64,000 bases of DNA, taken from assembly GCA_947044405.1 (NCBI GenBank), contig CAMRHE010000655.1:372001-436000 (forward strand), read 5' to 3'. Origin of the DNA: Leptodactylus fallax (lineage: Eukaryota > Chordata > Amphibia > Anura > Leptodactylidae). Below are positions 40,813 through 52,670 of the stretch, piece by piece. Made by a program: the position numbers and the translations under genes. The notes under the pieces were generated by a model. The model saw only the letters and a list, made by a program, of their open reading frames with translations, did no database searches and had not been told where the DNA came from. How positions within the stretch are numbered: position 1 is the stretch's first letter; each line of letters starts with the position of its first letter.

Positions 40813-40845
<33 letters not shown>
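40813..40845. repeat. TA dinucleotide microsatellite
   Basis: A TA run of about 30 bp directly follows the right end of the DD38E element and includes its TA target base pair, consistent with insertion into a pre-existing TA repeat. Confidence 0.9.
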
Positions 40846-40848
<3 letters not shown>

Positions 40849-43207
40849 GACTGTAAAACTAAACTAAGTACTTAAAGAGGTTGACCACATTTTGCAGCCT
40901 CCTTAAAGTAAGCAGAGCACAGGTCCCATGGACCCTCAGTGACCACCCATAATGAGCGAGGGAATATAGCAGTATGTTTACCTGCAGCACCTCCATAGGA
41001 TAAATGAAGAATTACATTTTTGTAGCCACTCTCTTTGGCTATTTGGTGGAGGTCCCAAACCAGGGACACCCCTCTATAACCTCATAATGCTCAAATAGGG
41101 TATTAGAAATGGCTAAACTGGACAATCCCTTTAAGTGTCTCCTCCAGTGGCCCTCAGGCACAGTCATACTGGCCCACCAGAGGATCCTTTGGTAGATCCA
41201 GGCTGTATAACACAATAATGGTCCATCAGAAGACCCCAAACCAAAGGGTACTATGGTCTATTTCCTAGACTTTGTTGGAGGATGGGACCCCAGAATGATT
41301 TTATCTGATGGGCCCAGGAAACTTCAGTCTGACACTGCCCTCAGGCATCCACTTACTATACCTACCCATTGTCTGAGCCCTGGTAGGTACCACTGCTAAT
41401 CCCATACTAGAGTTAATAGCCCATAGAGAGAGCATTGTCTCCTCCCACAACATGGCGGGCTTTACATACTACACTCTAGTATGTAGTACATTATATACTA
41501 AACATAGGTCCGCTTCAGACTCATCCCTCCGTCTAGAGATCGCCATTATGCTGAAATCACTATTCAGCTTCTTTGTAGTAGACTGTAATGGAGAGTCACA
41601 TTATCAAGAGTCAGCACATCTCACTTGCTGTCTGCACTTTTTGTTATTTTCTAGTTAGTGAAACATTTTTGTGGTTTATATTTATCCATCGGTGAAATCT
41701 AACCAAGACAGAGCAAATAAACAATGGCTCCAGGGATGAAATAACACCGCCACCAAAAGCGCAATGTATGGCGGAATGGGGAATTGTATCTATAAGGAAG
41801 TAATACAGGAGAGGAGGCTGGAAAGAAGTTTTACAAGACATTAAATAAACTAAGATACTAAAGTAAAGTAGTGAAATAATAAACTTATCCACATTGAAAA
41901 AATGGCATTGTCTGCTGTGGACAATCCTTTCTTATTAGAGGGGTCGTCCAACAAAAACATATACCAGAGACTATAGTGCTAGAGATCATTCCAAAATGTA
42001 AGAAGGATACTGGAGATCCATTGGTGCAGGACTATAGTACAAGAAGATGCACATAATAGGTTGCAGACTGTATGCAAACCAGGGCTGTGCAGTTGATAGG
42101 CCAAACCATTGACTGTTTTACCACAGCCTGACTACGACTACGACTCCTGCTCTGAGTAGAGCAGAAATGGCTGACCATCCTAGTAGGGTGGTCAGCCACC
42201 AATCGTCATTTGCTTACATACACGAGGGCTTATAAAATTTGCAGGAGTGGAAGGAAGTTGCATAAGTGATGTTACTTACATCATTCCCCCCCATTGATAT
42301 GCTTTCTAGGATCCACAGACCTGTTTGCCTCATTCCATATGTAAGTCCAAACCATCAATGCCCATCGGCAAACTGGTGGGACGCGTGTTTACTGCTGAGA
42401 CCACATATGTACAAGAGCGAATTTACGATACGAGGGATGTGTACAAACATTCCCATGTAATTTATATAGCACAGTAAACAGGGAGATATTGCATGTGCCA
42501 TTTCCTGAAGAGACGTAAGGAGAGCTGCTACCTCTCAGAGAAAAATGTCTTATAACTAGAGACATAACATAACTAAATTGGAGCAAAACCAAACACAAGA
42601 AAACAAGGGCCCCAAGAGACAAGTTACATTCACGCAAGACAACAAGGGCTCCAATGGATGTCCAGATATAACGCCAGCTACTGGTTCAGTCCTCTGACCA
42701 AGAACACATGGTAAGGTGAACTTTTTGAAATCTGTTCACATGGTGCGGTGCTGCACGATGTCCGCCATTGCTGTGGTGTTGTGACTGTAGAGTGGTGTGG
42801 CCCAGACCCTGGGGGCTTAGCCTGGCAGCAGGGGTGTTGCTGGGCTGTTAGGTCACTCTCCCTTTGGGCGCGGTGTTGCAGTGATGTGCAGTGCCGCACC
42901 CAGTATAGTAAGGACCCACTAGAGGTCTCCGTTAAGTGGCTAGTGTCTTATAACCCTTGATCAATATGTATACTAAGAAGCACATGCTCATTTTTGTAGA
43001 TTTTGCTGAGAAGCACAAGATCAATGTATAATTTTAGGATGTGCGGTCCATGTCTGTCTTTTTTTTTCCTCTCCGAAATATTGTATAAATCCTATTAGAT
43101 CATTCTAAGCTAATAGTGGGGGGTCCACTGTTCAGGATCCTTATCTGAGGTCAGGGTGGAACTTACAAAAAGCATTTCTTGTGTTGTCAGATCTGTCCTG
43201 CATTAGG
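40846..43207. other. Intergenic sequence, no gene recognised
   Basis: A segment at about 41147-41220 is an inverted relative of about 35000-35070 (shared GGATCCTCTGGT, GGTGGGCCAGT and ATTATTGTGTTA words), so both belong to one dispersed repeat family. The rest shows no exon, RNA gene or transposase motif that I can support. Confidence 0.55.
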
Positions 43208-43210
43208 TTA

Positions 43211-43362
43211 AGGCCCCACATAGTGGGCTGCAGCGACGCGAAAAGGGGGGGGGAAGGCGCGCCGGGTTTCCCCCGGGGGGGTTCCCGGGGAGGGGGGGGG
43301 GGGTTGTGGGGGGGCTCCCCCTTCCGTCTCCGGGGGGGGGGCGGGGGGGGGGGGGGGGGGCG

Positions 43363-43397
<35 letters not shown>

Positions 43398-43422
43398 CTA
43401 GACACCACGTGGGGCCCCGGCC
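43211..43422. repeat. MITE whose core is a nearly pure poly-G run
   Basis: TTA at 43208-43210 and 43423-43425 flank ends AGGCCCCACATAGTGG and CCACGTGGGGCCCCGGCC, the same terminus type as at 15919 and 52467. The interior from about 43245 to 43397 is dominated by G, including a final uninterrupted run of about 35 G. Such a core is not seen in sibling copies. It is either a real G-quadruplex-forming expansion or a sequencing or assembly artefact. Confidence 0.8.
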
Positions 43423-43550
43423 TTACATAGGCAACCCACTAATGTGAATGTACACTGTGTAATACTTCATTACCCTGTGGTAGCGCTGCAGGGAAATTTA
43501 AAGGGGGTTAACCGGGATTAGAAAACGTGGCTGCTTTCTAAGGCAGTGAC

Positions 43551-43887
43551 TAGAGATGAGCAAATCGAAGCTGCAGAACTGGAATTCGATCCAAATTTCA
43601 GGAAATATTCGATTCGCATCGAAACCGAATTTCCTCACTCTTCGTGGTAACGATTCGCATTTAGTTCAAAATGGCTGCTGTACATATTAGGACATGGGGC
43701 AAGGAACTCTGGATCACCCACAATTCCATGCGTGCAGCCAATCAGCAGCCAGCCCTGTGATGTCACATCCCTTTAACTCCTTCTCGAGCACCCACGGCAT
43801 GTTTGACCGCTGCATCCAAAGTGTTAAATCTCCCGATCAGTTATGGGGCAGGGTGTTAGCTTTTTTTTAATACTTCGCTCATCGCTA
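43551..43887. mobile_element. Non-autonomous hAT MITE with perfect 8-bp target duplication
   Basis: The ends TAGAGATGAGC and GCTCATCGCTA (one mismatch) are flanked by identical GCAGTGAC at 43543-43550 and 43888-43895. The 337-bp body has subterminal ATTCGA/GATTCGCAT words and no coding region. Its terminus matches that of the larger hAT element at 36329-37440 (TAGAGATGGGC). Confidence 0.9.
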
Positions 43888-44975
43888 GCAGTGACATCAC
43901 GTCCATTGGTCACATGGCTATCTTACAGCTCAGTCCCTTTCAAACGAATGGGACTGAGCTGCAGCACGGCCATGTGACCAACAGATGTGATGTCATCCTC
44001 CATAACCCCTTTAAACACACACTACAGATTTCCCCACATATTACAACTGATCACTGATGGTCACAGCAGGGGGACACATTTTGTTCAAAAAAAGTATGGA
44101 TAACCCCTTTAACAAAATCCTGACTATTTGAGGGGCCCTCCTGCTTTGAACTAGTGAATATAACATAAAGGTCCCTTCTTAATTTCTTGTAATGAGATAA
44201 GTTCTCAGCAAGGGATTTATTCCAAACTTGTGCCGGTTGCCATAGTACTTATAGCAACAAAAATGGTGCCTTGAATTCTGAAAAGCCGAAACAGTACTGA
44301 TGCGGAACAATAACACAGTCTGTGAGCTACTGCGGATTGTGACAGAGAAAGCAGGAAGATAAATAAACCCGCACAGATGGAGCAGCGGGCAGGCCCGTGC
44401 TTGTCGGCATCATCAGGACGGCCCCGGCCTCGCATTATCCTTCCTTCGCAGCGCAGGTCTTAGCGTTCTAGCAGGGGGTAAACATTACACAGGCTTCTTT
44501 GTATATGAAACCATCCAGGAGGGATTGTTGACATTGCTTTACTTCACCATTATCAGGGTTTTTATGATTCTATCTTCAAACAATATCTGTGATCATAATC
44601 TCCGCCGCCTTCTGTTGACAGACATCTTGTTCCCTTTTCCTTCCTCCCCCTAAACTTTTCCATATGAGTTTCGAGAAGACTTTACGTAAGTATAAAACTG
44701 TCCAGATGTATAGGACAACAGCTGCAGTAGTAATTCTATTGCCTGGTAAGCTAGTAATAGTCAGAGACGTAACTAAAGGCTCACAGGCCTGGCTGAAAAA
44801 CTCAGTTTGGGCCCCCTGCACGACTTGTCAGTCACAACGGTCAGCTGTGTCCCAGCCATACATTTTAGCAGCAGTTCTTTCACTTTCCTTGTCTATTTGG
44901 GTCCAAACCACCATGAAGACTTGTTCATAATATGTCTGTGCACACAAGTTTTCCATCCCCTGTTACAGCCCCCCC

Positions 44976-45610
44976 TACAGTAGTAGTTGACCCCCGTTGG
45001 TGCCACAGAATCCTTCCTTAACTTTATGCTGCTAAAACGTGATATTTTTGCCATGAAATGGTTAATCACCTCCTTTCTGACAGTGGGAGGCTGTGTATCA
45101 TAAAGTTCCCCCTCCAGTGCACCAGAGAGCAGGGGGAATAAATTTCTGATGCACAGACTGACAGTCATCAAAGTAGTTTATCCAGAACTAGTAAGTTGAG
45201 GGTGACCTATGCCCCCCGCATAGTAGTTGACCCCTTTTCATGCCACAGCCTTCACCACAGCATCCCTCCTTGACTATATGCCACCGACCAGATTATATTT
45301 TTGCCATGAAAGAGTTATTCTCCTTTCTGATAGTGGAAGGCTGTGTATTATAAAGTTCCCCCTTCTGGATCAGGTTGCAGCTATGACCCCCATAGTTATA
45401 TCAATGCTCTTATCCACTAACTTTTTGCAAAGAAAGCAGTCTTCCCTGACCTGTGCCGGACACAGCACCTCCATGCCTCATGTAGCTGCTTTTAGACACT
45501 TCTGGTGTTCCATCTCAAGAAATTCTCTCCTTTCTGACATTGGAAGGCTGTGTATCATAACTTTTTTCACTCCAGAGTTCAGGTGTAATAAGTTTTTCGA
45601 TGCACAGACT
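44976..45610. repeat. Local tandem duplication, about 243-bp unit
   Basis: Two clear units start at about 44978 and 45221 with TAGTAGTTGACCCC. Each contains TTTTTGCCATGAAA, CTCCTTTCTGA and GGCTGTGTATCATAAAGTTC variants. A third, partial unit lies at about 45510-45610 (TCTCCTTTCTGACATTGGAA, GATGCACAGACT). Divergence between units is substantial. No gene is evident. Confidence 0.8.
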
Positions 45611-45779
45611 AGGAAAAAGGACAAAGGAAATCAGAAAGCCAGCCCCATAGCACAAGTAATTAATTACCTGTGAGATTGGGGGAGGATCACATGACCCTGG
45701 AACCCCAAATCCATCATCAGTGATCCCCAGTACCAGGTCAGTAAATTACTACTCCCTAGACAACCCTTTTAACTAAATA

Positions 45780-48034
45780 TTTTTGGAAACCATCTCCACT
45801 TTTTTCATTGCTTGCAAATTATAGCAAATAACGAAAGAAGCCGGAAATGTTACCAATAAAACAAAATGATAAAATGCGACATTTATGACAAAACATTGCA
45901 TTCATTGCTTAAAGGGGCTTTCCATGACTTGCATATTGAGGACCTATGTTTCAGGTCATCAGTATCTGATTGATAGGGATTTTATGTGTAACTCTAAAGG
46001 TATGTTCACACAGCGGAATTTTTCCTACCTGAAAAATTCTGATTCAGGAATTTGAAGCTGAATTTTTCCACTTGACCAAATTTTGCACCTGCCAGGTGGA
46101 ATTTTTCTGCTTCCCATTCACTTTAATGGGAGATATCAGACGGAATCTCTACTTAAAAAACAAGCACAGCGCTTATTGTTTCCACCAGATGAAAAAACAC
46201 AGCGTCTGCCTCCCATTGGAATCAATGTAGGCTGGTTTCTAGCAAAATTTGGAGCTGATTTTTAGGCGAAATCTGCCTTAAATTCAGTGCCAAATTCCTC
46301 TGTGTGAACCTACCCTCAGAAAATTACCTGCTGGAAGCAATAAGAAAAGTGGATACGATTTGGGGTTGTCTGGTAATTTACTTACCCGGTCCTGGTGATC
46401 ACTGATGATCGACTTGGAGGTTGTAGTGACATCACAACCTCCAGGTCATGTGATTCAAAGCTGTGTTCCAGGTCGATCCACCCCCTCCCCCAGGAAATAC
46501 AAGTAAGCCACCCCTATCAACAGTAATCCCTGGGACCAGGTTAGTAAATTACTACTCCCTAGACAACCCCTTTAAATGTATTAAGAGGTGCACAACTTTT
46601 AATATATTTGCAAAAGTCACTCCAACTCTCTTCCCTGAAGTCTATAGGAATTGCTCCAGTTGAGAGATCTGGGCACAAGCTTGTTCATCAGATTCCGTAA
46701 TTTCCATAGACTTCTATATAAAGGAGAGTGTTCACGTGTAGCCACTTTTCCCCACTTTCAGAGCCTAGATATGGCTGCCTTGCTAGGCCTATGGGGTCCA
46801 TATTCTTTCAATAATTGGGCATCCATTGACACCCTCTATCTATCTAATATGTATAACCTATCCTATGTGTGCCATAAATGGGAAAGCCCCTTTTAACCTC
46901 ATAGAATGAAAAGCTCTGCAAGAAATATAATAAATGTCCCAATTCTCCAGTTCCTCAAAGAACTCCGCTTGCTGTCAGCGAGTGGAAAGATTCTTGTTTT
47001 CACTTAGAATAGTTCTGATACTCTCTGATACATAGTCTGGAGTTGCTGAAATACTTCCAGCATGTAATCTTCTTGGGTATGTTCACACAGTGGAATTTGG
47101 TACTGAAGTTGAGGCGGATTTAGTCTTAAAACCAGCCTCCATTGATTTCAATGGGAGGCAGACGCTGATTTTTTTTAGTTAGCAGAAAAAATAAGCATCA
47201 GCTCGGGGCTCCACGTTCACATCAGTGTTGAGGCTTCTGCTTATAACACAAGCCACAGTGCTTGTCAGATCCTTACTGAGTCTCTGATGCAAGTCTGAAC
47301 AGAGCCTAAGGCCTTAGTCACACAAACATCAAAAACGGGCGATGCACATATCCGTTTTTTGACAGACCGTCAAAAAATAAGAGTCTATTTTTGTCCTTTT
47401 TCGAAGATCCATCAATAGCCGTGAAAATGGGTCTCAGATGGGAGCAAAACAGCCGTGAAAAAACGAACCATTTCATACATGTTTCATGGCCATTTTTATC
47501 CACAGTCGTCTGAATATAGCCTAAGGATATGTTCACACGTCAGATTGAAAACACAGAAAACAGATGCTAAAATGCTCTGCATGGGGGACTAATGCTTTTC
47601 CATGTGGAATCCACAGAAATCCATGCAAAAATTTTCCAGTAGTATATGAACAGGGTTGTGCACGCCCATTAACATGCATGGAATATGATTTTGTTCCAAT
47701 TTGCTGCATACTCTGGCTTGGAATCTGTTTCTTCAGTCTGTCTGCTCATATTAGATGTAGTTGGCTGACATCTATGCCTTCCAATCCTCCTATAAACATG
47801 CATGCTGGCTCAGCCAAGTGTGCATGTGCTCTCAAAAAGGTGAGGGGAATAAGTTGCTGCTAGAGCAGAACATTTGCCCATGTTCAAATACAACAGCCTG
47901 ATCCTTCTCTGTCCTGTACTGAAAGTTGGGAGGCCACATTAAATGGTCACTTGGGTGTGGCTAACATTATCGTAATGTGTATGGCCTATTCCATAACCCA
48001 ATGTTAGTGTGTTCATATCAGACTCCTTAACACT
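45780..48034. other. Intergenic repeat debris
   Basis: Several half-palindromes of the GGTATGTTCACACAG family occur here (near 46003, 47078 and 47522), and TCAATGGGAGGCAGACGC-type words are shared with 18330 and 48960. A TTA-related inverted pair spans about 47307-47525. No exon or RNA gene was recognised. Confidence 0.55.
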
Positions 48035-48430
48035 AACCTTCCTCTATTTCCGCTCCCCCATTATCCTACTGGACATGATGCCGTATCGGACTGTAACCTT
48101 ATACAGTATGGCCAGGCGCCATCTGCACGTAAGAAGACACTGACTGGTGACGGCTTATACAGCTTTATATATGTGGAATTAGAATAACCTTTATCATAAA
48201 AGCAGCCGGACCACTGTATAAGCAATGCTACCTCCGATGCCGCCCCTGCTACCTCCTGTGTCACCCCCTCTACCTCATAGATTGTAAGCTCTTGTGAGCA
48301 GGGCCCTCAGTCCCAGTGTGTGAATTGATTTATTACTCTGTAATGTCTCATTTTGTATGTATTTTAACCCTATGATTTGTAAGGTGCTGCGGAATATGTT
48401 GGTGCTATATAAATAAAATGTATTATTATT
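48035..48430 (+). repeat. L2-like interspersed repeat, uninterrupted copy
   Basis: This copy matches the two flanks of the nested Tc1 element in YAP1 intron 2. It runs from the CTTCCTCTATTTCCGCTCCC segment to GGTGCTATATAAATAAAATG and ends in ATTATTATT. Because it lacks the Tc1 insertion it represents the empty target site, with a TATATATGTG stretch where the intron copy has TA-Tc1-TA. Family assignment rests on the L2-like tail and is moderate. Confidence 0.75.
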
Positions 48431-48432
48431 AA

Positions 48433-48740
48433 AAGGGTTGTCCAGGATATTTTAGTATTGCGGCAGGAGGAGGGGGAAGGCAAAAAATAAACCACCATAC
48501 TCACCTGTCCCAGACCACTGTCCGGTCCCGCAGTGCCTCGGGGCTTTTCTGGTGGAAGACCCCTCCACACATGACCGATGAGGCCAATCACCAGCCTAAG
48601 GAAAGGAACCTGTGATGTCCCGTGTCCCTTTTTACTTCAGCTGCTGATGGTGGTCATGGGATACCGGAGCACCAAGGACAAATGAGTATGTTTTTTCCCC
48701 TGGATCCAGCCACAATACTAAAATATCCTGGACAACCCCT
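48433..48740. mobile_element. TTAA-flanked palindromic MITE
   Basis: TTAA at 48429-48432 and 48741-48744 flank inverted ends AAGGGTTGTCCAGGATATTT and AAATATCCTGGACAACCCCT, followed inward by TAGTATTG and its mirror. It abuts the ATT tail of the L2-like repeat at 48430. It is non-coding. Confidence 0.85.
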
Positions 48741-48770
48741 TTAATAATCCATTCCTCTCTTCCATCATAA

Positions 48771-49129
48771 GGCTGTGTTCACACAGAGTTTTTTGGCAGC
48801 GGATTTTGACATGGAATCCACCTCTAAATCCGCCTGAAAAAACGCCTCCCATTCATTTGAATGGGAGTCAGTAGCGTTTTTTTTCCTCTAGCGGATTTTT
48901 CCGCTAGCAGAAAAAAAAAGCGACATATCTTCAGGCGGATTCCGCCTGGAAATACCAATGGAATTCAATGGGAGGCAGAAAAAACGCCTAGGTTCCTAGG
49001 CCCACACCAAAAGGGGTGTAAACTACATCCGCGTCGAAAAACCGCATCAAAAAACGTGTCCCAAAACCATTTCCTAATTCCTGAAGCTGATTTTTTTCTG
49101 CCTACAAAAAACTCTGTGTGAACATACCC
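48771..49129. mobile_element. TAA-flanked palindromic MITE
   Basis: TAA at 48768-48770 and 49130-49132 border a 359-bp element. The ends GGCTGTGTTCACACAGAGTT and AACTCTGTGTGAACATACCC pair for over 20 bp with two mismatches. Internal words (GCGGATTTTTCCGCTAGCAG, ATTCCGCC and mirrors) pair as well. The 3-bp duplication suggests a PIF/Harbinger-type source. Confidence 0.85.
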
Positions 49130-51437
49130 TAAAAGGGAATAAATAATAAAACAAATCCATATAATGACAGTCAATGATGGATCCTGAGGGGCCTCATTCA
49201 CTATAAGGTTTGTTGGGAATCTGTTATTTAATCCCTGACGTATGCAGGAATTTTTTGTCCTCGATTTCATACGGACATCTGACGCAGATGTGAACTTTCC
49301 ATGTCCGCATTTTGCAAATGTGTGATATCCGTGTAAATTTCAGACCTTAATGGGTGCAGATGTCCATTTGTCTTCCGCAACTGAGACAGGCTCTATTTTG
49401 GTCTATTTTGCGGATCCCGGAGTACCATTAATGTCTATGGGTCAATGAAAATCATGGACAGTGCACAGATGTCTAGAAGAGTAAAGGAAATGCGTGGGGA
49501 GTTGACCTGTGTATTCGTGGACATGAAAAACAGATCAACCACGGACAGCACTTGACCTGAAAATAAGCAGCGTCTATATTTTATACCACTATAGATGTCC
49601 TGTAGGCCAGCAAACCTCTGTGCATAGCATTACCAGGGATGGCTCCACACATGGAAGGCCTTCAAAGATGCCATTTGAGCCCAGGACTGACACTTTGAAC
49701 TCTACATAAGCTGTATGTGCGTCTTCATTCTACTGCTAGGCCGGGCTAATAAGCAATGGATGAGTCTTTACTTTGTGATATCCTAATGGTTTAAATTGTA
49801 TGGCTTCATGGGGGCAGTTTCCATGTTATCTGTAGATCTTAGCCCCCTGCGGGCAGGGTTAGCTGGTGTGTGAGTAGTCCATCCATTCTCTTCTCTGGCC
49901 ACCCATGGAGGGAATCCAATAGACACAGATGATTAGGTATAGACACTGCCTGGAGCTGCAGGGACTGCTGCGAAAGAGCCTTTGTGAGGACACAATAGAT
50001 AAAACTAAGGAGCCCATAAAGTTAGTGGATCCCATCATTTTCCTCACTGAAGAGCTAATATTTATTAAGTTGACTACTTTTGAGGGAAAATTTTTGGATT
50101 TAGTTTTTGTCCAGTTCCCTTCTTCTAGTCCTAAGTGTCCAGCAGCTCCTTCCTTTGTGTTCATGGATAGATTGGGGGTGATACATTTTTGGTTAGCACT
50201 TATCTAATCCATATGGTCAACTTAACCCCCCACGTGAAATGGGCAAATTATCTTCCATCATACATGTTTGATATAGAAAGTATTTTTGCAATGAAATAAA
50301 TATATATATTATCCAAAGTTGTATTTTTGATACCCATTACAAAAACACGCCGGGGGAAATTTATCAATTCCTCTACACCAGAACTGACACAGAGGGATGA
50401 TATTATGGTGCACATTTGGAGCAAGACCCTTTCTTGTGGCGAAACAAGCGCTGTAATTGTCGTTCCACACCTCACTTGCCACATAGCGGAGCTGGGAGTG
50501 GCGCGGGCCGAGGCTGACATATTATAACTCCAGACAGTATTTTGGCATCAGTGATAATGGAAATCTACGCCAGTTCGCCTGACATGCGCCTGATTTATGA
50601 AGAGGTCGGGGCCCTGATAAATCAGCCGCGCCCTGCACTAGTCAGGGCCTTTATTAAGACTGGTGTACGATACGCCAGTCTTAATAAATCTGCCTCAATG
50701 AGTCATGCCTCTGGAATATGTTAACATTGGGCTCAGTATTAGGGTGGGTTCACACTTGCGCCGGCACTCCATCCGCCGCGAATCCGACCTAAATGTCGGA
50801 AAACAGGATAGGGAAAGGTTTGTGACGCTTTGCTTAAAAACCCATTCACTTCTATGGGTTTTTAAAGCAATGCGCAGGTGTGCGCTTACACCCTCTGCGC
50901 CGCGAAGCCAGTTTTTTTCGTCAGACACAAAGTCCTGCACATCCGACTTCGGTGCACTCGGTAGGTCCAGTGAACCAGAATTGAAATCTACAGGGGATAG
51001 TCAGATATAACACATGCTAGTTTTTAGGAATCAATTATAGTAAATCTGACGGGCTGAGGCATCTCGGCCTGCCTTGTTCCTCCCACTTAAAAAAATGGCA
51101 AACAGGGCCAAAACAATATGGTACAAATATGGTCTGTGCACCAAAAATTCGCCACTTGTATGACAGTGCAATGGTTAATTCCCCCTATAGTTATGCACAA
51201 ACATAAAAATAGGACTTGTATTCTTTAAGAGTAGTTTTTGGAAACACAACACTGATGTGTTTGATGCATCTTTTGAGTCAAAACCAGAAATGGATCCAAC
51301 GGGAAGGAAAAGTATAAGCCCTTTTATATTTCCCAATCCTTTCGATTCCACTTCTGGCTTTGGCTTAAAAATCTGCATGACATACCGCCACAAAAACTAC
51401 TTTTTCCAAAAAAAAAAAAAATCTGAAACCACCCTTA

Positions 51438-51727
51438 GGCCTCCTGCACACGACTGAACTTTTGATACGCAATTGCGGATCAAAGTAGGCACACATGCAT
51501 TTCTATAGGCTCAGACACACGACCGGGGCTTTTGCAGCCGTGTGTCTGTGCCATATAAAAGGGCCGCAAATTATGAAGCATGTCCTATTTGTGTCTGCAT
51601 TTGTGGCACAGATAAGTGTAGGGGATCATACAAGTCTTTATACAGATCTGTGTTTGCGGATGACATACTGACATGTGGGTCGGTATTTGCGGACAGTAAA
51701 AACCACTACGCTCGTGTGCAGGAGGTC
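51438..51727. mobile_element. TTA-flanked MITE, CCTCCTGCACACGA terminus
   Basis: TTA at 51435-51437 and 51728-51730 flank ends GGCCTCCTGCACACGAC and GCTCGTGTGCAGGAGGTC. The 290-bp interior has no ORF of note. Confidence 0.85.
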
Positions 51728-52466
51728 TTAGGGTAAGGACATACGTTCAGGTTTTTTATGTAGTTTTTGAAGCCAAAATCAGGTGTGGATAATAAAGAAT
51801 GAGAACAATAAGGCCCGGGCCCCATGTTGCAAAAACGCAGCGCTTCACAGTAACTGCAAAGTGGATGGGATTCTGGCTAATCCCGTGCACATATTGCAGA
51901 AAAAAAATCCGCAGCAGAAAAGCTGTGTTCTCAAAAATGCTTGTGTTTTTGAAAATCGCAGCATATCAATTATACCTACGGAAACGCTGGCATGTTCCTT
52001 ATAGGTATAATAGCGGCCTGAGAAGAAAACTCTGTGGACTTTCTGTGAAAACGCTGCGGACAAAAATGCGATGCGAGGACATATGGTACTTCCCCAGTTT
52101 TTATACGTCTGCACTGAAATCTACGACAGCTCATAACTGGTGTAGATTTCAGGCAACATGTATGCCAGTAAGCTGATCATAAATCTGACGGTGGCTTTGC
52201 CCACTTTCAGAAAGGTGGGGGGAAAAAGCTGTCCTTATCATGCCCAGCTGACACAGCTGCATGTGTTGTTACAATGTATCAGTGCGCTGCAACGAGCTAA
52301 GCTACTGTGCCAGTTGGATGCCAACAATGAATGTTTCCATTCACTGGCCACAAGCGGAGATCTGGAAAATGGTAAGGAATTACAACACAAAGTATATTAG
52401 AAAGTTGCAGAACTTTCATTACATGGCAATTAAGCAGCATTTCCATAAAACCGGAATATCCCTTTA

Positions 52467-52670
52467 GGCTATGGCCCCACGTTGCGGAAACGCAGCTTTT
52501 TTTGTTGCAGATTTTTCTGCGGTTTTTTGAGCCAAAGCCAGCAGGTAGAAGTATTAGAACTTCCTATATATTTCCCATTCCTTTTGTAGCCATTCTTGGC
52601 TTTGGCTCAAAAAACTGCAGCAAAATCTGCAATAAAAAAAGCTGCGTTTCCGCAACATGGGGCCGTAGCC
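52467..52670. mobile_element. TTA-flanked palindromic MITE, fresh copy
   Basis: TTA at 52464-52466 and 52671-52673 flank a 204-bp palindrome. The arms GGCTATGGCCCCACGTTGCG and CGCAACATGGGGCCGTAGCC pair, then GAAACGCAGCTTTTTTTGTT with its mirror, then TTTTTTGAGCCAAAGCCA with TGGCTTTGGCTCAAAAAA. Arm identity is high, indicating a recent insertion. A diverged relative starts near 51813. Confidence 0.88.

Noticed and set aside
40814..40845. TA repeat considered as an origin or regulatory element
   Set aside because: It is a simple microsatellite next to a Tc1 insertion.
43181..43447. Glycine-rich (plus) and proline-rich (minus) ORFs
   Set aside because: Both are translations of the poly-G run inside a MITE.
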